Below are positions 6,118 to 11,631 of a stretch of 11,631 nucleotides of DNA, piece after piece. A program made the position numbers and the translations under genes. Positions within the stretch are counted from its first letter, which is position 1. Each line of letters begins with the position of its first letter. The DNA is from Thermoprotei archaeon (GTDB lineage Archaea; Thermoproteota; Thermoprotei_A; Sulfolobales; Fervidicoccaceae), in the NCBI GenBank assembly GCA_022759165.1, contig JAEMPT010000116.1, positions 1-11,631 on the forward strand. Direction: 5' to 3'. The notes beneath the pieces are model-generated. The model ran no database searches, had not been told where the DNA came from, and worked only from the letters and a program-made list of their open reading frames with translations.

Positions 6118-6363
6118 GTGGTAAAGGCCTATAGAATTTTCTATACCACATTCTACGAGGAGGAGCATGAAAGAGTTAAAGTGGCACTGAAGGAGTTGAT
6201 CAAAGAGGAACCAATAGAGCATAAGTCATTCGTAAAGGAGTTCAGGTATATAGAGTTTAAGTCCGATTCTCTAGTTCCCGGACTAGAAAACAAAATAGCA
6301 GAGATAGTGGCTTCGATTGTCGGTAAAGAAAAAGGAATTAAGGTTGATTATATTAACGTTTGA
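6118..6363 (+). CDS. Unrecognised 81-residue protein between uL2 and the MoxR gene
   Basis: GTG 6118 to TGA encodes 81 residues with no cysteine, signal or membrane segment. The residue pattern suggests strand (AYRIFYTTFY), helix (about 12-28), two strands (about 31-49, HKSFVKEF and YIEFKS), helix (about 52-70), strand (IKVDYINV), which is a beta-alpha-beta-beta-alpha-beta or ferredoxin-like order. Small archaeal proteins of this shape include RNA-binding and complex-bridging subunits such as KEOPS Pcc1, but I see no diagnostic Pcc1 residues, so I leave it unnamed. GAGGTG at 6104-6109 and the TATA box at 6063 support translation. It leads the inserted block and may act with the ATPase and VWA protein 70 bases downstream. 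Confidence 0.72.
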   Translation: MVKAYRIFYTTFYEEEHERVKVALKELIKEEPIEHKSFVKEFRYIEFKSDSLVPGLENKIAEIVASIVGKEKGIKVDYINV

Positions 6364-6403
6364 ATTCAAAGTTAATAGTAGGTTTTCTAATAAGATAACT
6401 TTC

Positions 6404-6410
6404 CTTAAAG
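6404..6410 (+). promoter_or_regulatory. Possible TATA box for the MoxR-VWA pair
   Basis: CTTAAAG is centred 26 bases before the ATG at 6433, which would give a leaderless message. No ribosome binding site precedes that ATG, which fits. The motif is short and could be chance. Confidence 0.35.
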
Positions 6411-6432
6411 TCTAGGTAGGTAGTCGGAAAAA

Positions 6433-7377
6433 ATGGAGAGAGAAAAAGCGATCTCCAAAGACCAGATCGCTGAAAAGGTTTATGAGATCTACGACCAGGC
6501 ATATGAGAAGGTTCCGAGCATAAGAAATCCCAAAGAAGCTTCAAGACTACTCAAGGAAAAATACAAACTTCTTGTGGAAGAAGATTTGGTGACGCTGGTC
6601 TTTTCCTCATTTATAGAAGGCTTCCCCGTTCTTTTCGAAGGTCCTCCAGGAACAGGAAAAACTGAGATAGGAGAAGCCCTCTTGACCTTATGGGGTGGCA
6701 GAAAGTCTTTTGTTCTCCCCTGCAGCGAGAACTACGACGAATATAGAGTTATTGGAGATTTTCATCCGTTAAGGGCATATAAAGAGGGATTTAACGAAAA
6801 TTCATTCATCCCTAGACCGCTTCTAGCAGCACTGATCCTAGATAGCGGTGTTCTAATAGATGAAATAAGAAGGAGCAGCGAGGAATTTCAAAACTTATTG
6901 CTAGACATTATAGATAAAAGGAGAATAATAATACCGGAGCTGAAAAGGGTTTACAAAGCTTCAGGCGAAGGATTCCAAATAATTTTCACAAGTAACCCAG
7001 AAGATCTTGCCCAAAACGAGCTCAGCGATGCATTTCTGCGCAGGGTAGTGAGGATTACATTCAGCTATCCCCCTCTAAACAAAGAACTGGAAATATTGAG
7101 GTTGAGACTGGGAGAAAAAATCGAGCTATATGAAGGAGAAGTAATGGTCTATGCTCTTAAAGCGATTGACGAAATTCGAAAGACAGACCTCCTTTACAAG
7201 CCGGGGGTAGCAGATAGCGTGAGATGGATGGGCATCAGCGCTAGGATAGCCCAGCTTAGAAATCACAGGAAGGTCATGGTAGAGGACTTAATCGATGGGG
7301 CTAAGGCATCATTAGTAAAGCGCGCAGAAGAGGAAAAAACCATATTGGAAATAATAGAGTCCAACGTTCCCCATTAA
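6433..7377 (+). CDS. MoxR-family AAA+ ATPase
   Basis: The 314-residue protein is a single AAA+ module: Walker A GPPGTGKT at 70-77, Walker B VLIDE at 140-144, sensor-1 N188 in FTSNPED, an Arg finger in FLRRV (203-204), and a sensor-2-like Arg in S-V-R-W (264) of the C-terminal helical lid. MoxR ATPases belong to the helix-2-insert clade with dynein/Midasin and magnesium chelatase. They usually work as hexameric rings with a partner VWA protein to insert cofactors or remodel complexes (RavA-ViaA, NorQ-NorD, CbbQ-CbbO). The VWA gene follows 11 bases later, so the pair is almost certainly co-expressed. All catalytic residues look intact. Its place between uL2 and uS19 suggests a client linked to the ribosome, but that is inference from position alone. 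Confidence 0.93.
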   Translation: MEREKAISKDQIAEKVYEIYDQAYEKVPSIRNPKEASRLLKEKYKLLVEEDLVTLVFSSFIEGFPVLFEGPPGTGKTEIGEALLTLWGGRKSFVLPCSENYDEYRVIGDFHPLRAYKEGFNENSFIPRPLLAALILDSGVLIDEIRRSSEEFQNLLLDIIDKRRIIIPELKRVYKASGEGFQIIFTSNPEDLAQNELSDAFLRRVVRITFSYPPLNKELEILRLRLGEKIELYEGEVMVYALKAIDEIRKTDLLYKPGVADSVRWMGISARIAQLRNHRKVMVEDLIDGAKASLVKRAEEEKTILEIIESNVPH

Positions 7378-7388
7378 GTGATAGGAGA

Positions 7389-8744
7389 ATGTCAACAGTA
7401 AATGAAAAACCACAAATTGATGTCGGAGAAGAGGACATTGGAAGGATACTTAAGATAGCTAGACTTATGAGGGAGATGGGGTCAAAAATAAGCACCGATG
7501 AGGTAGAAAAGGCTGTCAGACTTTACAGAACTGCTGAAGCTCTATCCGATTTCGGATTTTTCCCAATCAGAAAGGTATTGGAAAGTGTGTTCGTGAAGAA
7601 AAAAGAAGATATGGAAAAATTGGACAAAGCTATCCGGTCAGTTGAAAGCGGAGAAGATATCGAACATGAAATCACCGTAAAACCAAGGAAAAACGCGTTC
7701 AAAGGAAAAAAAGTTTCTTCTAAAGTTAAATCATCAAGGAAAAAAATCAGCGAGCAAGAACTCTCATGGAGCGAACTAGAGAAAATGAGCATAGGAAAGC
7801 TGAAGAGGATGAGACTAGATACGGACGAGAATATCAAGAAAATGAACCTGTATAGACAGGTAGAAATGCTGAGCAACTACTACAGAACAGGCAATTCAGG
7901 ATACTTGGAGCTTCTAAAGGATAAGATGGCCAAGGCTTCTCAAAAGAGAAAAGGAAATTATGAGAGTAAAGAAGGAGCTTCTCTAGGCGGAAGGTACCGC
8001 GAAATAGAAGAGGCTGTTTACAGATTAGCATATAATCCTGAGGATCCTAGCGCTCTAAGGATCCTTTCTCGTGAGATTGGAGAAAACTTTGCGATCGACG
8101 CGTTGCGTTTTCTTATATCGAGGAAAAAAAGGGCCGTTGCCGAACATATAGCTTCTCAACTCGTTGGCATGGCAGTAGGCAAAGGTAAAAAAATTAAAAT
8201 AAAGAAATCGCCCCATAGAAGGTATAGACTGAATATTCGGGCTACCGCCTATTACACGGCGAGAACACAAGTGCCAACTCTAATCTATTTTGGGAAAAAA
8301 GAGGATAAGGGTATCACCCTATTGGTTGACAAAAGCGATAGCATGAGGAAGCACTATGCCAGTGCGGTTTCGATAGTCTTATCATATTTCGACAGAATAA
8401 AAAGAATATACTTATTCGATGAGGACGTGAAGCAAATATCGTTAAAAAAATGGCATTCAAAGCGGTATCTGTTAGAGGAAGTATTAAAGGCGGGGACTTC
8501 CGGTTACACCAATATTTCGATGGCTTTGCGAAAGATAGAAAGCACACTGAAGCCTGGCAGCCACCTTGTGATAGTAAGCGACATGGAGCAGACAGTAGCA
8601 GATGAATCGTATATACTCGCTATACTTAGGCTGAGAAGAAAAAACGTCAAAGTGAATATATATACGATTGATAAGCACATCGATGATTTGAAGTCTTTAT
8701 TGGAGCCAGAAGTAAAGGTTTATCAAATGGGAAGTTCAGTCTAA
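7389..8744 (+). CDS. VWA-domain protein with intact MIDAS, partner of the MoxR ATPase
   Basis: This 451-residue protein ends in a von Willebrand A domain (about 305-451). The metal-ion-dependent adhesion site is complete: D314-K-S316-D-S318, T374 in SGYTN, and D398 in VSDME. The N-terminal 300 residues are helical and very charged, with a Lys/Ser-rich stretch near 95-125, and a basic R/K segment (about 265-285) directly before the VWA domain, as in CoxE/ViaA-type partners. No signal peptide or membrane helix is seen, so it acts in the cytoplasm. Such proteins bring a client to the ATPase through the MIDAS metal and an acidic residue. The basic regions could touch RNA. It is followed by a 175-base gap containing the promoter and leader of the next ribosomal operon. 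Confidence 0.9.
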   Translation: MSTVNEKPQIDVGEEDIGRILKIARLMREMGSKISTDEVEKAVRLYRTAEALSDFGFFPIRKVLESVFVKKKEDMEKLDKAIRSVESGEDIEHEITVKPRKNAFKGKKVSSKVKSSRKKISEQELSWSELEKMSIGKLKRMRLDTDENIKKMNLYRQVEMLSNYYRTGNSGYLELLKDKMAKASQKRKGNYESKEGASLGGRYREIEEAVYRLAYNPEDPSALRILSREIGENFAIDALRFLISRKKRAVAEHIASQLVGMAVGKGKKIKIKKSPHRRYRLNIRATAYYTARTQVPTLIYFGKKEDKGITLLVDKSDSMRKHYASAVSIVLSYFDRIKRIYLFDEDVKQISLKKWHSKRYLLEEVLKAGTSGYTNISMALRKIESTLKPGSHLVIVSDMEQTVADESYILAILRLRRKNVKVNIYTIDKHIDDLKSLLEPEVKVYQMGSSV

Positions 8745-8817
8745 AATTGCGGGAACTATTTATTCTCTTCGTGAAGTTAAAGCTAGTTCAGTATAATTTG
8801 TAGCCTTGGAGGTCAGA

Positions 8818-8825
8818 CTTATAAA
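8818..8825 (+). promoter_or_regulatory. TATA box of the uS19-uL14 operon
   Basis: CTTATAAA predicts transcription from about 8848, leaving a leader of about 70 bases. It shows that the second half of the ribosomal cluster does not depend on read-through from the MoxR-VWA genes. Confidence 0.5.
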
Positions 8826-8863
8826 CCTGGAATCAAAAACGTTTTAACGCAAGTTTAACCAGA

Positions 8864-8892
8864 GTAGGTCCATAACGGACCAAAGGTGCTAC
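8864..8892 (+). promoter_or_regulatory. Stem-loop in the uS19 operon leader
   Basis: GTAGGTCC (8864-8871) pairs with GGAC (8877-8880) and, across an 8-base bulge that contains AGGTG, with CTAC (8889-8892); the loop is ATAAC. A smaller TCCC/GGGA hairpin (8899-8911) follows just before the ATG at 8920. No good ribosome binding site lies close to that ATG: GGTG at 8885-8888 is 31 bases away. This makes the leader structure a likely influence on translation. Confidence 0.4.
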
Positions 8893-8919
8893 TAAAAATC
8901 CCAAAAAGGGAAGTTAGCT

Positions 8920-9336
8920 ATGAGCAATATTGAAATCGATAGTGAGTGGAAGGGTGTAAGGTACAGAGGTTACACTATAGACAAGCTCTTAGATATCCCG
9001 ATGGACGATCTAGTTAAACTGTTTCCAGCTCGGGAAAGAAGAAGTATTATAAGAGGTTTTACACCTCAACAGGTAAAACTACTCCAGAAAATAAGGAAGG
9101 CAAGAAAGGTTCAAAAGAAGGTCATAAGAACCCATCTAAGAAACATGATAATTTTACCCGAAATGCTCGGCCTCACTATAGCAGTTTACAATGGCAAAGA
9201 GTTCGTACCAGTTAAGGTTACACCAGAGATGCTTGGAAAGAGGCTCGGTGAGTTTTCTCCGACGACGAAGTCCGTGAGGCACGGAGAGCCAGGTCTCAAG
9301 GCAACAAGAAGCTCGATGTTCACTGCTTTGAAGTGA
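8920..9336 (+). CDS. rps19: Small-subunit ribosomal protein uS19
   Basis: This 138-residue protein has the archaeal uS19 pattern: K-Y/R-Y-R-G near the start, P-M-D-D-L, the R-R-S-I-I-R-G-F-T motif, R-T-H-L-R-N-M-I-I-L-P-E-M-L-G, V-Y-N-G-K-E-F, and H-G-E-P-G-L-K-A-T-R-S-S near the end. It sits in the 30S head near the A site. The start is forced: an in-frame TAA at 8893-8895 lies a few codons upstream with no other start codon between. It heads the second ribosomal operon, and its stop is embedded in the ribosome binding region of uL22. Confidence 0.98.
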   Translation: MSNIEIDSEWKGVRYRGYTIDKLLDIPMDDLVKLFPARERRSIIRGFTPQQVKLLQKIRKARKVQKKVIRTHLRNMIILPEMLGLTIAVYNGKEFVPVKVTPEMLGKRLGEFSPTTKSVRHGEPGLKATRSSMFTALK

Positions 9337-9347
9337 GGATGAGGAAA

Positions 9348-9821
9348 ATGGGTGCGTGGAGATATAGCCTTAAGCTTGAAGACGAAAGGGGAATTGCTAA
9401 AGCATCGATTAGAGATGCCCCAATAAGCCCAAAAAAAGTGATAAACTTAGCAAGGGCAATAAAGGGAATGAAAGTTGAGGATGCGAAGAGATTTTTGGAA
9501 AAGGTCATCAGAAAAGAGGAAGCTGTTCCGAACTGGGTTCATTCTAAGAAGATTCCCCACAGAAAAGGCTTAGGTGATAGATGGGGAATTCCCATGGGCA
9601 AATATCCGGTGAAGGCTGCAAAAATAATGCTTAAGCTCGTAAAGTCGGTTGAAGCTAATGCTGAAAACAAAGAGCTGGATGTTGAGAAGCTCAGAATAAT
9701 ACATGTTTCTGTGAAGAAAGGATACGTCTTGAAGAGGTATATGCCAAGGGCTTTCGGTAGGTCTACTCCAAAATACAGAAGGCATTCAAATATAGAAATC
9801 GCTGTAAAGGAAGAGGTATAG
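9348..9821 (+). CDS. rpl22: Large-subunit ribosomal protein uL22
   Basis: About 157 residues, with the archaeal uL22 N-terminus G-A-W-R-Y-S, the R-D-A-P-I-S-P-K-K-V motif, the H-R-K-G-L-G-D-R-W-G-I-P-x-G-K-Y-P loop, and R-A-F-G-R-S-T-P-K-Y-R-R-H-S-N-I-E-I near the C-terminus. Its long beta hairpin lines the exit tunnel opposite uL4. I prefer ATG 9348 because GTGAGG (9333-9338) lies nine bases upstream and other archaeal uL22 proteins begin close to this W-x-Y. The frame also offers GTG 9333 and ATG 9339, which would overlap or abut the uS19 stop. Confidence 0.96.
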   Translation: MGAWRYSLKLEDERGIAKASIRDAPISPKKVINLARAIKGMKVEDAKRFLEKVIRKEEAVPNWVHSKKIPHRKGLGDRWGIPMGKYPVKAAKIMLKLVKSVEANAENKELDVEKLRIIHVSVKKGYVLKRYMPRAFGRSTPKYRRHSNIEIAVKEEV

Positions 9822-9831
9822 GTGGTTTAGC

Positions 9832-10557
9832 ATGGTAAACGTTAAGAGGTATTTCATAGAGAAGTCGATGTCGCTTGTCAAGGTAGATGAATATCTCGCG
9901 AGGCAGTTTTACCGAGCTGGATATTCAGGGGTAGATGTATATAGAACGCCTCTCGGGACTAGGGTCGTGATAAAGGTTGAAAGGCCTGCGCTTATAATTG
10001 GAAGACGTGGGCAGACGATAAAGAACCTTTCAACAGTATTTGAAAATTACTTCGGGTTAGAGAATCCACAAATTACAGTTATGCCGGTCGACAATCCAGA
10101 CCTAGATGCGAGAGTCGTAGCTTTTAGGTTAGCTGTTTCACTTGAGAGAGGGTTCCATTTCAGAAAACTCGCATTTGCTGCTTTAAGGAGGATAATGTCG
10201 GCAGGAGCGATAGGGGCTGAGATCATCATAAGTGGCAAGATAACGAGCGAAAGGGCTAGGTACGAAAAATTCAGAGCGGGCAAGGTCTACAAGACAGGAG
10301 AACAGGTTACTTATATTGTAGATAAAGCTGTTGCTCATGCTCTCCTAAAACCTGGTATATATGGTGTAAAAGTGATAATCGTTAAACCGCAGAAAACAAA
10401 GGATGCACTATCCATTCGTACTCTTGAAGAAGCAGGTATAAAGTTAGAAGATTACTTGCCAAAGAAGGAGGAACCAGTAGCTGAAAATGCCGATAAAAAT
10501 GAAACCAGTGAGCAACAGCAAGAAGGAGAGGTGAAGCAAGTTGAGTCTCAGTTCTGA
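9832..10557 (+). CDS. rps3: Small-subunit ribosomal protein uS3
   Basis: The 241-residue protein has a type-II KH domain with the G-R-R-G loop (LIIGRRGQTIKNL near 53-65), and the C-terminal S3 domain (R-R-I-M-S-A-G-A-I-G-A-E-I-I-I-S-G-K, then Y-K-T-G-E-Q-V). uS3 is part of the mRNA entry channel of the 30S subunit. The tail after about residue 215 is acidic and glutamine-rich and looks disordered. The ATG is preceded by AGGTGG at 9818-9823. The 3' end overlaps the uL29 start by 17 bases, so the last codons of uS3 also encode the uL29 ribosome binding site. Confidence 0.98.
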   Translation: MVNVKRYFIEKSMSLVKVDEYLARQFYRAGYSGVDVYRTPLGTRVVIKVERPALIIGRRGQTIKNLSTVFENYFGLENPQITVMPVDNPDLDARVVAFRLAVSLERGFHFRKLAFAALRRIMSAGAIGAEIIISGKITSERARYEKFRAGKVYKTGEQVTYIVDKAVAHALLKPGIYGVKVIIVKPQKTKDALSIRTLEEAGIKLEDYLPKKEEPVAENADKNETSEQQQEGEVKQVESQF

Positions 10558-10753
10558 AGAGATACGGAAAATGACCTCTGAGGAAAGGGTTGAAAGGTTG
10601 AAAGATCTTAGGCTAGAACTGATGAAGCTTAGAATGCAGGCGCGAGTGGGAACTATAGAGAATCCTGGGAGGATAAGGACGATAAGGAAGACCATAGCAA
10701 GAATTTTGACCATCGAGGCAGAGGAAAAGAAGAAAAAGGGTGAAGCCAAATGA
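10541..10753 (+). CDS. rpl29: Large-subunit ribosomal protein uL29
   Basis: The 70-residue protein is a helical hairpin (EEIRKMTSEERVERLKDLRLELMKLR then N-P-G-R-I-R-T-I-R-K-T-I-A-R), as in archaeal uL29, which sits near the tunnel exit beside uL23. The start is TTG at 10541, chosen because a strong GAGAGGTGA site (10526-10534) lies 6 bases upstream and no ATG is in frame nearby. The gene overlaps uS3 by 17 bases and Rnp1 by 4 bases. Confidence 0.95.
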   Translation: MSLSSEEIRKMTSEERVERLKDLRLELMKLRMQARVGTIENPGRIRTIRKTIARILTIEAEEKKKKGEAK

Positions 10754-11025
10754 ACAAGGTAACCTATTCAGAAATTATCGGGGCTGAAGCTGAGGTGGTA
10801 TATTCAGCAGATCCTACTTTGCTAGGGATTAGAGGCCTCATTTCAGGCGAGGGAAAAAATACTATAAGAATCTTAGCAAAAGGAAAGGAGCTTACTCTTT
10901 TAAAGTGGAACGTTACGCTTAAAGTTTTAACCGATAGTGGGAAGGAAGTTATAGTTTCAAGCTCTGACATAGAAGGGAGACCAGAAGAGAGAACAAAAAC
11001 GGTAATAGTTGGAAGGAGAAGGTGA
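10750..11025 (+). CDS. rnp1: RNase P protein component 1 (Rnp1 / Pop4 / Rpp29)
   Basis: This 91-residue protein has the Sm-like beta-barrel pattern of Rpp29: E-I-I-G-A-E-A-E-V-V-Y-S, D-P-T-L-L-G-I-R-G, and E-G-K-N-T-I-R-I-L, where the family has a conserved S-x-x-P-S/T-L-x-G-I-x-G and E-T-x-N-T. Rnp1 pairs with Rpp21 on the specificity side of RNase P RNA to mature tRNA 5' ends. Its position between uL29 and uS17 is a standard archaeal arrangement. The start ATG overlaps the uL29 stop (ATGA), and GGGTGA at 10739-10744 is the ribosome binding site. Many archaea have eIF1/SUI1 between uL29 and this gene; it is absent here. Confidence 0.93.
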   Translation: MNKVTYSEIIGAEAEVVYSADPTLLGIRGLISGEGKNTIRILAKGKELTLLKWNVTLKVLTDSGKEVIVSSSDIEGRPEERTKTVIVGRRR

Positions 11026-11030
11026 TGTTG

Positions 11031-11369
11031 ATGCCTATGAAAAAAGAGGTTAGAAATCCCGGTGTAGAGGGTATAGCTCTCCCTACAAGAAAATGTGAGG
11101 ATCCCAACTGCCCATTCCATGGCAATATAAAGGTAAGGGGAATGGTGATAGAGGGTAAAGTAATTTCCGATAAGATGGATGGTACGATTGTCGTAGAGCA
11201 CGACTATATGAGCTTTGATAAGAAGTACAGAAGATATGAAAGAAGGAGAAGCAAAATACATGCACATTTGCCACCATGCTTAGACGTAAAAGTGGGCGAC
11301 AAGGTATTGGTAGGTGAAACGAGGCCAATAAGCAAAACGGTATCATTCGTTGTTTTGGGAAAAATTTAA
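11031..11369 (+). CDS. rps17: Small-subunit ribosomal protein uS17
   Basis: About 112 residues with archaeal uS17 marks: N-P-G-V-E-G near the start, C-E-D-P-N-C-P-F-H-G, V-I-S-D-K-M-D-G-T-I-V-V, Y-R-R-Y-E-R-R-R-S-K-I-H-A-H, and E-T-R-P-I-S-K-T. It binds 16S rRNA early in 30S assembly. Several starts are possible (GTG 11022, ATG 11025, TTG 11028, ATG 11031, ATG 11037). I chose 11031 because GGTGA (11021-11025) then lies 5 bases upstream. The earlier ones overlap that site and the Rnp1 stop. Confidence 0.95.
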   Translation: MPMKKEVRNPGVEGIALPTRKCEDPNCPFHGNIKVRGMVIEGKVISDKMDGTIVVEHDYMSFDKKYRRYERRRSKIHAHLPPCLDVKVGDKVLVGETRPISKTVSFVVLGKI

Positions 11370-11382
11370 CAGGTGATCATGA

Positions 11383-11631
11383 ATGGTGAAGAGAGGGGCA
11401 GTGGCTCTATCGGGGCTTAAAGTTTCACCCGGTCTTCAAGTAGGTTCATATGTAAATGTCTCCGATAATAGTGGGGCTAGGGTAGCGATGATAATAGGGG
11501 TTCCAGGATACAGAGGAAGGCTCAGGAGGGTACCACAGGCGGGAGTAGGTGACAAGGTAGTAGTCTCAGTGAAGAATGGAATACCAGAGATAAGAAAGCA
11601 GATATTTCCCGCCGTGGTAATAAGGCAGAAA
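11383..11631 (+). CDS. rpl14: Large-subunit ribosomal protein uL14 (partial, 3' end outside window)
   Basis: The frame from ATG 11383 is open to the window edge and gives 83 residues, about 60% of an archaeal uL14. It shows S-G-L-K-V-S-P-G-L, the D-N-S-G-A motif typical of uL14, V-P-G-Y-R-G-R-L-R-R, and V-G-D-K-V-V-V-S-V-K-N-G. uL14 lies at the subunit interface by helix 95 and is bound by anti-association factors. AGGTGAT (11371-11377) serves 11383. An ATG at 11379 is out of frame, too close to that site, and leads to an early stop. Confidence 0.96.
   Translation, partial: MVKRGAVALSGLKVSPGLQVGSYVNVSDNSGARVAMIIGVPGYRGRLRRVPQAGVGDKVVVSVKNGIPEIRKQIFPAVVIRQK

Noticed and set aside
6118..6363. 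The 81-residue protein as KEOPS subunit Pcc1
   Set aside because: Length and fold order could agree, but the typical Pcc1 C-terminal R-x-x-x-N helix motif is not present.
7523..7876. 117-residue minus-strand open frame, Ser/Phe/Leu-rich
   Set aside because: It is the antisense shadow of the lysine-rich part of the VWA protein.
10764..11267. 167-residue minus-strand open frame across Rnp1 and uS17
   Set aside because: It lies entirely antisense to two well-supported genes, has no promoter or ribosome binding site, and its composition is that of a shadow frame.
1..11631. CRISPR arrays, tRNA or rRNA genes, integrase attachment sites
   Set aside because: I saw no regularly spaced direct repeats, no tRNA cloverleaf or rRNA signature, and no integrase or duplicated attachment sequence.

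Overview
The window is archaeal and holds most of the conserved ribosomal-protein cluster that corresponds to the bacterial S10/spc region. The evidence is archaeal-type uL3, uL4, uL23, uL2, uS19, uL22, uS3, uL29 and uS17, the RNase P protein Rnp1 inside the cluster, and a DUF171-type SPOUT methyltransferase just upstream. There are AT-rich TATA boxes about 26 bases before leaderless starts or structured leaders, and GGTGA/GAGGTG ribosome binding sites. The protein sequences look most like Thermoproteota (TACK archaea). I cannot name a genus.

Left flank (1-1460): the end of a probable Lhr-type helicase gene runs toward a minus-strand left-handed beta-helix acetyltransferase gene. The gap between them carries what looks like the decayed C-terminus of an IS200/IS605-type TnpB, ending in a hairpin. 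The 344-base gap upstream of the acetyltransferase start contains no convincing gene but does contain a strong imperfect hairpin.

Unit 1 (1425-3016): a TATA box sits 26 bases before a 47-residue basic protein, which is probably translated from a leaderless message and is followed 15 bases later by the SPOUT methyltransferase. A RidA-family gene follows with its own promoter.

Unit 2 (3046-6052): a promoter whose predicted start coincides with the foot of a leader hairpin drives uL3-uL4-uL23-uL2, which end near an oligo-T tract.

Insert (6063-8744): where uS19 usually follows uL2, the cluster has an unrecognised 81-residue protein, a MoxR-type AAA+ ATPase and a VWA protein with an intact metal-binding MIDAS. 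This ATPase-VWA pair is the most interesting part of the window. It has the ingredients of eukaryotic Midasin (Rea1), an AAA+ plus MIDAS machine that remodels pre-60S particles, and it lies inside a mainly large-subunit gene cluster. A ribosome-assembly role is an inference that needs testing.

Unit 3 (8818-11631): a second promoter and structured leader precede uS19-uL22-uS3-uL29-Rnp1-uS17-uL14. These genes are tightly packed, with several overlaps and a TTG start. No eIF1/SUI1 gene lies between uL29 and Rnp1. uL14 runs off the end of the window.
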